From positions 434,001 through 498,000 of the forward strand of contig JADJQX010000006.1 of assembly GCA_016712525.1 (NCBI GenBank): 64,000 nt of DNA, in the 5' to 3' direction. Shown here one piece after another: positions 39,753 through 48,800 of this stretch. This DNA is from Myxococcales bacterium. GTDB lineage: Bacteria > Myxococcota_A > Polyangia > Polyangiales > Polyangiaceae. Positions within the stretch are counted from its first letter, which is position 1. Each line of letters starts with the position of its first letter. The notes beneath the pieces were generated by a model that was not told the origin of the DNA, ran no database searches, and saw only the letters and a list, made by a program, of their open reading frames with translations. The position numbers and the translations under genes are program-made.

Positions 39753-40133
39753 TCGGGGACCTGCCTCACCCCCCGAGGATGAGCGCGCGCCGCATATCGA
39801 CGGCGCACGGGTTGGGATGCAGGCACCGTGCCGCGCGTTCCGCGGTCTCCGAGGGGCGCCGACCGTGGCGGAAGTCCTCGAGGTTCTTCGGGGTTTTGGG
39901 GGCGCTTGCCGTTGTGACAGGGGCTGCCGTGCGGGCACGATCCGAGGGAGACCGGCCTCACGTGAGGCGGTCACGCCGCGACGCCGAAATCAAAGAGTTA
40001 CGAGGACTTGGCGCGAACGTCGGTGGGTCCTGCGTCGCAGTTACGAGGACTTGGCGCGAACGTCGGTCGGTTTTCCAGGCGCGAACGTCGGTCGGTTTTC
40101 CACAGCCGCACAGGGCCGACAGGCCCACGCCAC
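39753..40133. other. Intergenic region with REP-family repeats
   Basis: The left two thirds carry no repeat or protein-like signal. The right third holds three REP-family cores (separate entry) and ends 39 bases before the stop of the membrane protein on the minus strand. Confidence 0.5.
39996..40095 (+). repeat. REP-family repeat cluster, diverged from the RAYT copies
   Basis: Two copies of a block starting GTTACGAGGACTTGGCGCGA with period 43, and a third shorter copy. The core, ACTTGGCGCGAACG followed by TCGGT(C/G)GG, matches the RAYT-flanking core ACTTAGCGCCACTG/TCGGTCGG at most positions and in the same orientation as the downstream copy. Two copies are followed by TTTTCCA. So it appears to be the same REP family at a distance from its transposase. 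Confidence 0.75.
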
Positions 40134-41624
40134 TCAATCCCGCTCGTACACCGACCAGTGGTCACCCCGGAACTTCAAATGAAACTGCCCCCGCTCCGGC
40201 CGGTACCCCGACCCGCGCACGAGCACGTAGTCGTAAAACGGAAAGAGCTCCCCCTGGACCGACTCCGGGATCCACTCCCACCGCGGCATCGGCGGCCTGC
40301 CAGGCGGCGGCATGAACCCGTCCTTGTACGAGAAGGGCCAGTGCTTGAAGTGCGCGTACGAGAACTGCACGAACCCCCCGCCCTTCGCCTGGTAGTACGA
40401 GACGTAGTGCAAAAACGGGCTGTTGTTCGTGATGAGCGACCCACGATCGAAGATGAGCCCCGCGACCCTCTTGCCGGGCTCCATCGTGGCGAGCGCCTCG
40501 TCGATCTCGCCCACCTCTCTCTGCTCGTAGCGAATGAACTTGGTCGCCGTGTTGAGCGTCGAGTGGATGCAAATGCTCACGAGCCCCACGGTCACGAGCG
40601 CGCCCCGCGCACCCCGAGGCATCCTGAGGAGCGGGATCGCGGCCATCATGCCCGGCACCGCGAAGCGCTTCGCCACGAGCCACACGTCGCCGAGCTGGTC
40701 ACCCAAGAAGAAGTAGAAGAACCCGCACGCGAGCGGCAGCACCACGTACGCGCGGCTCGGCTTCCGTGAGGGATCGGGGTCGCCCTGCGAGAGCGCGAAG
40801 CCGAGCACCGCCACGAGCGCGAGCAAGAGCGCCACTCCCTCGTCCGAGTTGTCGCGGAACACGTTGAAGGTCCACCCCGGGATCTCGCCGAACGTCGACG
40901 CGAAATCGGGGTTCTTCAAGAAGAGCGTGGAGAGCCCCCCGGCCGACGATTTTCCCGCGCTCGCGAAGAGCGTCCACCACGCGGCGCCGACCACCGAGGG
41001 CACCACCGGCAGCGCCGCGCGGAGCCACGCCCGCGGCCTCGACCACGGAAAGAGCGCCGCGTACCCGATGCCGAAGAGCGCGAACGGGAAGACGTGCGTG
41101 TAAAAGAGCACGAACGACAAGAGCCCGAGCAGCGCGCCCGTGGCGATGCGCGGTCGCTCGATGTCGCGGAGGCCCACCGCGAGCCCCCAGAACATGAACG
41201 GAATGCCCAGGAGGTAGGGCAAGAAGCCCAGCGTGAACATCGAGTTCACGAGCATGGGCACCACGAAGAGGCAGAGCCTCTCGTCCTTCCCGAGGGCCTT
41301 CAAGAGGGCGCGCAGCGCGAGGGGCGTGCCTCCCAAGTAGATGCACGAAATCGCCGCGTGTGCGTACGGGACGCCGATGAGGTACGCGAGCGCCGACCCG
41401 AGCACGTACGTGAACACGTACTGCGTGCCGCCCAGGTTCGTCTTGTAGAAGTCGGCGAGGTGCAGGCTCGGATCGCCGAAGTCGTGGATGACCCGCAGCG
41501 TCGCCAAGTGAAACGGCGCGTCTTGGAGCGGCGGGTGTTTCACGATCCACGCCGGCACCGTCGCCAGCACGGCGAGCGCGAGGTACGGGATCGTCTGGGG
41601 CCGGATCCGGAAGGGGAGACGCAT
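40134..41624 (-). CDS. Polytopic membrane protein, GT-C-type glycosyltransferase-like
   Basis: A 496-residue membrane protein with about ten transmembrane segments (IPYLALAVLATVPAWIV, LGSALAYLIGVPYAHAAI, LLGLLSFVLFYTHVFPFALF, ALPVVPSVVGAAWWTLFA, GVALLLALVAVLGFALS). A LQDAPFHLATLRVIHDF segment sits in the first extracytoplasmic loop, where GT-C enzymes keep acidic catalytic residues. The soluble C-terminus is Pro/Tyr-rich (YKDGFMPPPGRPPMPR). Its divergent neighbours include a PMT-type glycosyltransferase gene, which supports a role in lipid-linked sugar transfer. The start (MRLPFRIRPQ) is at the beginning of the first membrane segment. Specificity cannot be read. Confidence 0.65.
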   Translation of the reverse strand: MRLPFRIRPQTIPYLALAVLATVPAWIVKHPPLQDAPFHLATLRVIHDFGDPSLHLADFYKTNLGGTQYVFTYVLGSALAYLIGVPYAHAAISCIYLGGTPLALRALLKALGKDERLCLFVVPMLVNSMFTLGFLPYLLGIPFMFWGLAVGLRDIERPRIATGALLGLLSFVLFYTHVFPFALFGIGYAALFPWSRPRAWLRAALPVVPSVVGAAWWTLFASAGKSSAGGLSTLFLKNPDFASTFGEIPGWTFNVFRDNSDEGVALLLALVAVLGFALSQGDPDPSRKPSRAYVVLPLACGFFYFFLGDQLGDVWLVAKRFAVPGMMAAIPLLRMPRGARGALVTVGLVSICIHSTLNTATKFIRYEQREVGEIDEALATMEPGKRVAGLIFDRGSLITNNSPFLHYVSYYQAKGGGFVQFSYAHFKHWPFSYKDGFMPPPGRPPMPRWEWIPESVQGELFPFYDYVLVRGSGYRPERGQFHLKFRGDHWSVYERD

Positions 41625-41679
41625 GCGCGGCGCGTAACCTACACGAATCCCGCGCGGATCCGTGTAAGCTTCGCCCACT

Positions 41680-42903
41680 TTGAAGGACGAAGCGACAGGC
41701 CGCGACGCCCGAGAGGCCTCGCCCCCCGAGCCCGAAGCGAGCGGCGCCGAAGCCCCCCCCTCTCCCGAGCCCGAGAAACCCGAGCCCGAGGCCGAGCCAC
41801 GCGCCGAAGCCGACATCCCCGGGAAAGTAGGCTCCGCCGAGTCCGTCGACGCGAGCGTGTCTCGCGAGCCCGAGAGCACCCCCGACGACGCTCCGGCTCC
41901 CTCCGAGGGCGACGACGCTGCGGCGCGCGAAGCGCCGAGTGAAAAAGGCGAACCGGTCGCCTCGCCCTCGCCCTCGCCGACGACACGGCCCGCGTGGCAA
42001 CGCTGGGCCTTCGCGGTGGTGCCCGCCGTCGCGCTCCTCGAGCTCGTCGCCCATGTCCGCCAGACGACCGACGTCGTCCCCGAGAGCGACTGGGTCGCCG
42101 CGCGCGAGGTCGTCAAAAAGACCATCAAATCCGAAGATTTGCTCCTCTTCGCCCCCAAGTGGGAGGACCCGATCGGCCGCGCCATCTTCGGCGACGAGCT
42201 CGCCTCCCTCGAGCGCACCGCGCGCCCCGACGAGAGCCGCTTCCCGCGCGCCATCGAGGTCTCGGCGCGAGGCAAACACCGCCCCGAGCTCGCCGGCTGG
42301 AAGCTCACGAACGAAGAGCGGGTGGGCAAGCTCGTCGTGGGCACGTACGAGAACCCCGCGCCGGTGAAGCTCCTCGACGACCTCCGCCTCTTCGTATCCC
42401 CCGAGAAAATGGCCGTGTTCCGCGTCGACGGGGCCAAAGAGTCCCCGTGCTCGTTCGTCCGTGGTCGACCGCAAGCCGGAGGGCTCGGCGCAGGTCCGGC
42501 GGTGCCGGGCGATCGTTTCCAGTGCGAGGGGGGCAGCTTCGTCGGCGCGAGCATCATCCACGCGCTCGATCACGATCCGAAGGCGTGCCTCTTCGCGCCT
42601 CCGTTCGGGCCGAACGTGGTGCTCCGCGTGAAGTTCAAGAACGTCCGGTTCGGCCGCGCGCTCCACGGCCACCACGGCCTCCAAAACGAGGCCGAACGCG
42701 ACAAAACGGGCGCGCCCGTGTCCATCACGTTCCGCACCGAGCGAGGCCTCTTGGGCCGCGCCGAGCACAAGGACGGCATGGGGTGGACGGGCTTCGAGCT
42801 CGACACCCAAGAGCTCTCGGGCCGCACGACCGACCTCGTCGCCGACATCACTGCGGGCAACGCGAACCGCCGCCACTACTGCTTCGAGGCCGACACCCGA
42901 TGA
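41680..42903 (+). CDS. Membrane-anchored protein of unknown function coupled to the PMT-like gene
   Basis: Starts at a TTG; no ATG fits better. The first 110 residues are Pro/Glu/Ala/Ser-rich, then one transmembrane segment (WAFAVVPAVALLELVAHV) and about 270 residues of exported alpha/beta protein (SEDLLLFAPKWEDPIGRAIF, KLVVGTYENPAPVKLLDDLR, FEADTR at the end). The last codons overlap the start of the glycosyltransferase gene by 4 bases (ATGA), so the two are made together and likely work as a pair, perhaps as a glycosyltransferase accessory. No catalytic motif is recognised. Confidence 0.7.
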   Translation: MKDEATGRDAREASPPEPEASGAEAPPSPEPEKPEPEAEPRAEADIPGKVGSAESVDASVSREPESTPDDAPAPSEGDDAAAREAPSEKGEPVASPSPSPTTRPAWQRWAFAVVPAVALLELVAHVRQTTDVVPESDWVAAREVVKKTIKSEDLLLFAPKWEDPIGRAIFGDELASLERTARPDESRFPRAIEVSARGKHRPELAGWKLTNEERVGKLVVGTYENPAPVKLLDDLRLFVSPEKMAVFRVDGAKESPCSFVRGRPQAGGLGAGPAVPGDRFQCEGGSFVGASIIHALDHDPKACLFAPPFGPNVVLRVKFKNVRFGRALHGHHGLQNEAERDKTGAPVSITFRTERGLLGRAEHKDGMGWTGFELDTQELSGRTTDLVADITAGNANRRHYCFEADTR

Positions 42904-44804
42904 AAGACGACCCCGTGGCCACGAACGACCGCACGAGCTCGCCCGAGGCCGAAGCCGAAGCCGAAGCGCGCACGAGCGCGAAAGACGGCGCGAAAGACGG
43001 CGCGAAGCGCGGCAAAGACAGCGCGAAGGAGAGCGCGAAAGACGGCGCGAAGGAGACCTCCCGCCCCCGTCGCCCCGGCGATCTCGAGGGCAAAGATCAC
43101 GCGATCGGGCTCGGCATCGCGGCGGTCTACGTCGGGTGGCTCTTGGCCACGGCGCGCACCCTCGGCTTTTGCCGCGACGAGGGCTTCTATTTCAACGCGT
43201 CGAGCCGCTACGCCCAGTGGTTCCGCGTCCTCTTCGAGCGCCCCGGCGACGCCCTGAAGCGCCCCTTCATCGACTCGCTCTGGTCCGCGAACCACGAGCA
43301 CCCGTCGCTCATGAAGAGCCTCTTCGGGCTCTCGTACATGTACCTCCACGAGAAGTGGAAGCTCGTCGCCGACGCGAGCACGGCCTTCCGCTTGCCCGCG
43401 ATGCTCATGATGGGCCTCGCGATCTACGTGACGTACCTCTTCGGCGCGCAGGCCTACTCGCGTCGCGCGGGGGCCATCGGCGCGGCGCTCCTCGGCCTCA
43501 TGCCGAACGTCTTCTACCACGCGCACATCGCCTGCTTCGACGTGCCCATCATGGCCATGTGGACGGCCTGCATCTACGTGTACTGGCGCTCCGCGAAGGA
43601 CGGCGGCCTCGGCTGGGCGATCTTCGCGGGCATCATGTACGGCCTCACCCTCGAGACGAAGCACAACGCCTGGATGTTGCCCGGCGTCTTCTTGCCGCAC
43701 GCCTTCGTCATGGCGCGCGACGAGGTCTCGAAGGACCTCAAGGCCGGCAAAATCGCCTTCCCCGCGTCGCTCGTCGCCATGGCCACGCTCGGGCCTCTGG
43801 TGTTCGTCGCGCTGTGGCCGTGGATGTGGAACGACACCCTGCCGCGCTGGCAGGAGTACTTCGCGTTCCATATGAACCACGAGTACTACAACATGGAATT
43901 TCTCGGCAAAAACTACTTCGGGCCGCCTTCGCCCAAGGGGTACATGCCGCTCATGATCCTCGCCACCGTGCCCACGGTCACGCTGCTCCTCTCGGGCATC
44001 GGTGTCGTCGAGCGCGGCCTCGCCGACCTCCGCCGCTTCGTCGGTGTCGCGGCCGAATCGCTAGGAAAAAAGGCGCCCGCGTTCGCTTCGCCCCGCGCCT
44101 CGTCCGTGCCCGTGCACGACGACAAAGCCGAGACGACGGTGCTCTTCCTGCTCTCGGCCGCCGTCCCGCTCGCCGTGTTCTTGCTGCCGCGCACGCCCGT
44201 CTTCGGCGGCACCAAACACTGGATTACGGCCTACCCGTTCCTCATGATCTTCGCGGGGCGAGGCTTCGATCTCGTCTGCAAGAAGGCCGAAGAGGCGCTC
44301 TCCGGCAAGCTCGACACGATGAAGCGAAATGCGCTGCCGTGGGCCCTCGCCGCAGCGTGCCTCGTCGGCCCCATCGTCTACACGCAGCACTCGCATCCCT
44401 TCGGGCTCACGTCGTACGTGCCGGTCGTCGGGGGAGCGCCGGGCGCGGCCGATCTGGGCCTCAATCGGCAGTTCTGGGGCTTCACGACCCAGAGCCTCGA
44501 CCCGTGGCTCCGCGCGCACGCGCCCGAGGGCTCGTCGCTCTATTTGCACGACACCGCGTGGGACGCATGGATTCGCCTCGTCGACGAGAAGCGCATCCGC
44601 CCCGACATCCGCGGCGTCGGCTCCCCCGGCGAGGCCGACTTCGCCATCGTCCACCACGAGCTTCACATGGCCGAGGTCGACTACAACATCTGGAGCGAGT
44701 ACGGCCACGTGGCACCCGCCTACGTGCTCACCCACGACGGCGTCCCCGTCATCAGCCTCCACGCCCGCAGGCTCCCGCCCGACGCCCACCCGCTCGCCCC
44801 CTGA
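42900..44804 (+). CDS. PMT/ArnT-family (GT39-type) membrane glycosyltransferase
   Basis: The 634-residue protein has an unusual N-terminus of Lys/Ala/Asp/Gly/Glu repeats (about residues 26–52, SAKDGAKDGAKRGKDSAKES), then a membrane region. The first loop holds the catalytic acidic pair of the family, D93-E94 in GFCRDEGFYF, followed by NASSRYAQWF. About ten transmembrane segments follow, with loops KHNAWMLPGVFLPHAFVMA and KHWITAYPFLMIFAGRGF. Members transfer a sugar from a polyprenyl-phosphate donor to protein or lipid A-type acceptors. The acceptor here is unknown. It is translationally coupled to the preceding gene. Confidence 0.8.
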   Translation: MKDDPVATNDRTSSPEAEAEAEARTSAKDGAKDGAKRGKDSAKESAKDGAKETSRPRRPGDLEGKDHAIGLGIAAVYVGWLLATARTLGFCRDEGFYFNASSRYAQWFRVLFERPGDALKRPFIDSLWSANHEHPSLMKSLFGLSYMYLHEKWKLVADASTAFRLPAMLMMGLAIYVTYLFGAQAYSRRAGAIGAALLGLMPNVFYHAHIACFDVPIMAMWTACIYVYWRSAKDGGLGWAIFAGIMYGLTLETKHNAWMLPGVFLPHAFVMARDEVSKDLKAGKIAFPASLVAMATLGPLVFVALWPWMWNDTLPRWQEYFAFHMNHEYYNMEFLGKNYFGPPSPKGYMPLMILATVPTVTLLLSGIGVVERGLADLRRFVGVAAESLGKKAPAFASPRASSVPVHDDKAETTVLFLLSAAVPLAVFLLPRTPVFGGTKHWITAYPFLMIFAGRGFDLVCKKAEEALSGKLDTMKRNALPWALAAACLVGPIVYTQHSHPFGLTSYVPVVGGAPGAADLGLNRQFWGFTTQSLDPWLRAHAPEGSSLYLHDTAWDAWIRLVDEKRIRPDIRGVGSPGEADFAIVHHELHMAEVDYNIWSEYGHVAPAYVLTHDGVPVISLHARRLPPDAHPLAP

Positions 44805-44811
44805 GCTGCGC

Positions 44812-45030
44812 TCACTCGTCGGCGGTCGGGTGGCAGGTGCCGTCGAACCCGCGCGCGTTGTGGGCGCCGTCGCAGAACGGCTTTCGTTGGCTCGCGCCGC
44901 ACCGGCACAAGTACACCGGGAAGCGCTTCGGCACGATCTCGCGCCCCGTCTTTTGGTCGACGAGCTTGCACGGCTCGCGCACGCAGATGGGCCCGTTTTC
45001 GAAGAACTTGATGACGCTCGGATCGGCCAT
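44812..45030 (-). CDS. CDGSH-type iron–sulfur protein
   Basis: A 72-residue protein with the [2Fe-2S] CDGSH motif: C42-R-C44-GAS-QRKPF-C53-DGA-H57, exactly the pattern C-x-C-x2-S-x3-P-x-C-D-G-A-H. This clusters in mitoNEET-like proteins and in short bacterial members, where it can transfer electrons or clusters. There is no transmembrane segment. The gene is convergent with the glycosyltransferase gene (7 bases apart) and followed by the tRNA/rRNA methyltransferase gene on the same strand. It is inside the antisense of a long shadow frame but its motif is unambiguous. Confidence 0.9.
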   Translation of the reverse strand: MADPSVIKFFENGPICVREPCKLVDQKTGREIVPKRFPVYLCRCGASQRKPFCDGAHNARGFDGTCHPTADE

Positions 45031-45083
45031 CGCCGAACTATGGCAAACCCCGCCGAAAGAGGCGAAAACGCGGCGCGCCCCCG

Positions 45084-45785
45084 TCACACGGGGTCGCCGA
45101 AGAGCTCGCGGGCGCGGTCGACCGAGAAGTAGAGCCCACGCGCGTAAAGCCTCCGCACCTCGTCGGGCGGAAGATCCCCGGGCCTCCCTCGGATGGCGAA
45201 CGCGAGCAAGATCGCCGCCGTGACGCTCACGTTCAAGCTCTCGACGAAGCCCCGCATCGGCACGCGGACCCTGTGCGTGCACGCCGCCGACAGCTCCTCG
45301 GCGATGCCCTCGCGCTCGCTCCCGAGCACCACCGCCACGCGCGGGATGTCGGTCAGCGCGTCCGGCTCGAGCTCCCCCTCGGGGTGGGTGCCTACGAGGG
45401 TGTAACCATCGGATTTCAAACGAGAAACGGTATCCGAGACGGTGGGGTGACGGACGATGTCGACCCACTTCTCGGAGCCCCGGGCCACGCTCGTGGCGGC
45501 CAAGAACGGGCGATCGCGCTCGATGACGTGGAGGTACTGCACCCCGAACGCCTCGCACGAGCGGAGCACGGCCGCGCCGTTGTGCGGATCGTAGGGCGAG
45601 TCGAACACGACGGCCACGCTCGCGAGCCGGGCGTTCAGCACCGACAGGATGCGGTCCCGCCGCTCTTGGCGCACGAAGGGCTCGAGGGTCTCGATGACCT
45701 TCACCGGGTCGTGGCGCTCGACGCGGCGCACGAGCTCCGGGACGAGCTCGTCGGCGTTCCGCACCCCTTCGCTCTTTCGCCGCAT
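45084..45785 (-). CDS. trmH: SpoU/TrmH-type RNA 2'-O-methyltransferase
   Basis: A 233-residue SPOUT enzyme. Motif 1 is PYDPHNGAAVLRSCEAFGV (Asn and Arg of the active site), motif 2 LGSEREGIAEEL, and motif 3 VPMRGFVESLNVSVTAAILL, which binds S-adenosylmethionine in the knot. The N-terminal extension (RRVERHDPVKVIETLEPFVR) is like that of TrmH, which makes Gm18 in tRNA; a close rRNA relative (TrmH-like RlmB) cannot be excluded. The C-terminal part (LPPDEVRRLYARGLYFSVDR) is typical of TrmH. It is divergent from the TamB gene. Confidence 0.85.
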   Translation of the reverse strand: MRRKSEGVRNADELVPELVRRVERHDPVKVIETLEPFVRQERRDRILSVLNARLASVAVVFDSPYDPHNGAAVLRSCEAFGVQYLHVIERDRPFLAATSVARGSEKWVDIVRHPTVSDTVSRLKSDGYTLVGTHPEGELEPDALTDIPRVAVVLGSEREGIAEELSAACTHRVRVPMRGFVESLNVSVTAAILLAFAIRGRPGDLPPDEVRRLYARGLYFSVDRARELFGDPV

Positions 45786-45879
45786 CGAGGTGCGCGGAAC
45801 CTAGCCCAAAAGCCTCGGCTATTTGTGGGAAAAAGGGCCGAGCTTGGCTACGTTTCGGGGGGCGGCCCGCCGCCCGTCC

Positions 45880-48800
45880 ATGCGCCCCTCGTTCGCCTCG
45901 ATTTTGCCGCCTCGGCGGAAGAAGCGGTCCATTCCGTGGGGCAGGGCGATCGCGCGGTTTTTCTGCGTGATCCTGGCGCTCGTAGGGGTGGTGCCCGTGG
46001 GGCTCGCGGCGCTCGCCAAGTCCGCGTACGTGCGCGGGCTCATCTCCCGCGAGACGGCGAAGCTCGCGAAGAGCCAAGGCATCGTCGCCCGGTACGACGT
46101 GGGCATCTCGTTCGTGCCGCTCGCGATCGAGCTCACGAACGTGCGCGTCGAGTCGAGCGACGGCAAGGGCCCGTTCCTCGAGGCGAAGCGCGCCGTCGCG
46201 AAGCCGCGGCTCTTCGCCCTCATGGCCGGCAAGCTCGACATCGACCAGATCGAGGTCGAGTCTCCGAAGGCGCGCGTCGTGCTCCGGGACGGGAAGCTCG
46301 CGAACCTCGCCGTCGAGATCCCCGAGTCGAAAGAGAAGAAGCCCTTCCGCGCGCCCTTCAACGTCATCAGCGTGAGCGACGCCGACGTGGACCTCGTGGT
46401 CGACGACGTGCTCCACCTCACCCTGCAGGAGGTCGACGCCGACGTGGCCGCCGAAGAGCCCGACGCGGTGTCGGCCTCCGAGCTCGAGATCGCCGTCCGC
46501 GCCGCCGTGATCAAGTCGCGCTGGCGCCGCGGCGTCGACCCGAAGAAGCCCGAGGAGATCGACGCCGAGGACGACATGCTCTGCGACCTCGACGCCCGGG
46601 TGCGCATCGAGAACGACAAAATCCTGGTGCGCCGCTTCTCGACCCAGGGCGGCGCCGATCTCGATCCCGAGGGCGACACGTTCACGGGCTGCAACCTCCC
46701 GAACGACGACAAACGAAAGGTCGAGGTCGCGATCCACCAGACGACGATCCTCCTCCCCGAGCCCGGCAAGACGTTCCCCCGCGTCGATGGCCGCGTGCTC
46801 GTGCGGGCCCCCATCGCCCTCGCCTCCCGCGCCCCCGGCGCGCCCGACACCGACGGCTGGGTGAGGCTCGAGGGCGAGCTCAAGTTCTCCTCGGCCGACG
46901 AGCTCCCCGACTTCGACGGAACCATCCTCGCCGAGGGCGTGCGCATCGACCACTTCACGATCGCCCAGCAAATCAAGGGTGATCTCGTGCTCCACAAAGA
47001 CCCGGACCCGAAGCGCTCCGGGTCGCAGGTGGTCGAGAGCAAGAAGATGCTCGTCAAGATCGCCGGCGGCGAGGTCGCCTTGACGAACGTGAAGGTGCGC
47101 CCCCTCGAGCCCGCCAGCGCCGACGCCCTCTCGGCCTCGGTCGACGTACGCAACGTCGACTTCGTGCGCCTCATGGCGGAGCTCGGCGTGTCGCAGCACG
47201 CCCACGTAAGGTGGGACATCCTCGAGGCGAACGTGCCCCACTTCGGCGGCTCCTTCGCGCCGCTCAAGCTCGACGGCGATTTCGTCGCGCGCACCGGGGT
47301 GTTCGAGGCCTTCGACTCGGCGGTCGACAACCCGAAGCGCGTCCGCGCCGTCGGGCTCAAAGAAGCCCAGATCAAGAGCCACCTCGCCGTGCGCCCCGAC
47401 GGGGTGAGCTTCGTGAGCCCGCGCCTCGTCACGCCGAGCAGCGTGGTCGACGGCAACCTCGTCTTCATCGGCTACGCCGGCGGGCTCCGGGTGGACGTGC
47501 CCAACGCGCGCGTCGACCTCGAAGAGATCTCCCCCATCGGCAACATCGTCATGAAGGGCTTCGCCGAGGTGAAGGTCGACGTCTTCGGCTCCCAGGGAGA
47601 TCCGAAGATCGACGGCGACGTGAAGAAGATCACGGGCTTCGAGCTCGCCGATCTCAAGCTCGGGGACATCGAAGGCGGCCACGTCGAGCTGCGCGGCATG
47701 GCGCTCGACCTCACCGACGTCCGCGGCTCGAAGGGCAAGAGCCACTTCCTCATGCCCACCGGCAGGCTCGACTTCGGCGGCCCGGCGTCCATGCGGATGG
47801 ACGCCACGATCACGACCGAGGACATGCGCCTCAAAGAGCCCGACCGCACCCGCGACAAACCCACCGACCACGGGCTCCTCTCGATCTTCAACCTCGCCCA
47901 AGACCCACGCTTCGCCCCGATCGACGGAAAGATCGCGGCCACCACGCAGGTCCACGTCGCCCTCGGCGGGCCCGAGGACCAGTGCGGCGGCGGCTTCATC
48001 TCGGTCGTCGCCAAGGCGAACGTGAGGGACGTGCTCCTCTTCGGCGAGAAGTTCGAGGACGGTCACGCCGACTTCGAATACCGCTGGTACGACCCGAAGG
48101 CCGGCATCGACGGGGCCGAGCTCTTCGTGCGCGCCATGACGCTCCACAAGGTGCACCGCGAGGGCAAGGGGCCCGTGGGCTCCGCCATCGGCTCGATGCA
48201 GCTCCTCCGCGGCGGCGAGCTCCGAGGGAGCCTCACCCTCGACGGCCTCCCGCTCTCTCGAGTCGACGGTCTGTCCGCCGTGCTGCCCGGGGTCGACGGC
48301 GCCGCCTCGGTCGTGGCGCGCCTCGGCGGGAGGACGAACGCCATCTCCGTCACGGCCGACGCCGAGATCACCCCCATTCGTTTTCGTGGAAAGAAGCTCG
48401 GGCAGTCGCACGTGCACTTCGAGATGGTCCCTGCCCAGCCCAAGCCGACCGAGGTGCGCGGCCACACCAAGTGCGGCGCCCCGATCGGGCCCCCGTTCGA
48501 CCCGCAGGCCTACCTCGCCGACACCTCGTCCGCGGGCGATTTCGTCTTCGACGGGGAGCTCTTCGATCACCAGATCAAGCTCGATAACCTCACGATCTCA
48601 CGAGAGAAATCGCAGAACTTTTCCGGCAAGGTGCTCTTCCGCAAGGTCGACCTCGGCCTCGTGCTCGGGATGGCGTCGTACTCCCCGAAGGCGAGCGACG
48701 AGACCGACGTGCTCGACCCGCTCGAGACGACCGGCGGCGAGCTCTCGGCCGACATGACGATCGACAAGCTTCGGTTCGAGGATCTCGCGAACGCGCGCGT

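Noticed and set aside
41680..44804. Plus-strand frame from 41994 overlapping both the membrane-anchored gene and the glycosyltransferase
   Set aside because: Its first third is in a shadow frame; the glycosyltransferase begins at the ATG overlapping the previous stop.
44812..48570. A 1252-codon open frame on the minus strand opposite TamB
   Set aside because: It runs through the antisense of TamB and contains the CDGSH protein only at its very end. The composition is Arg/Glu/Asp/Val-rich, typical of a GC-rich shadow frame, and TamB is unambiguous.
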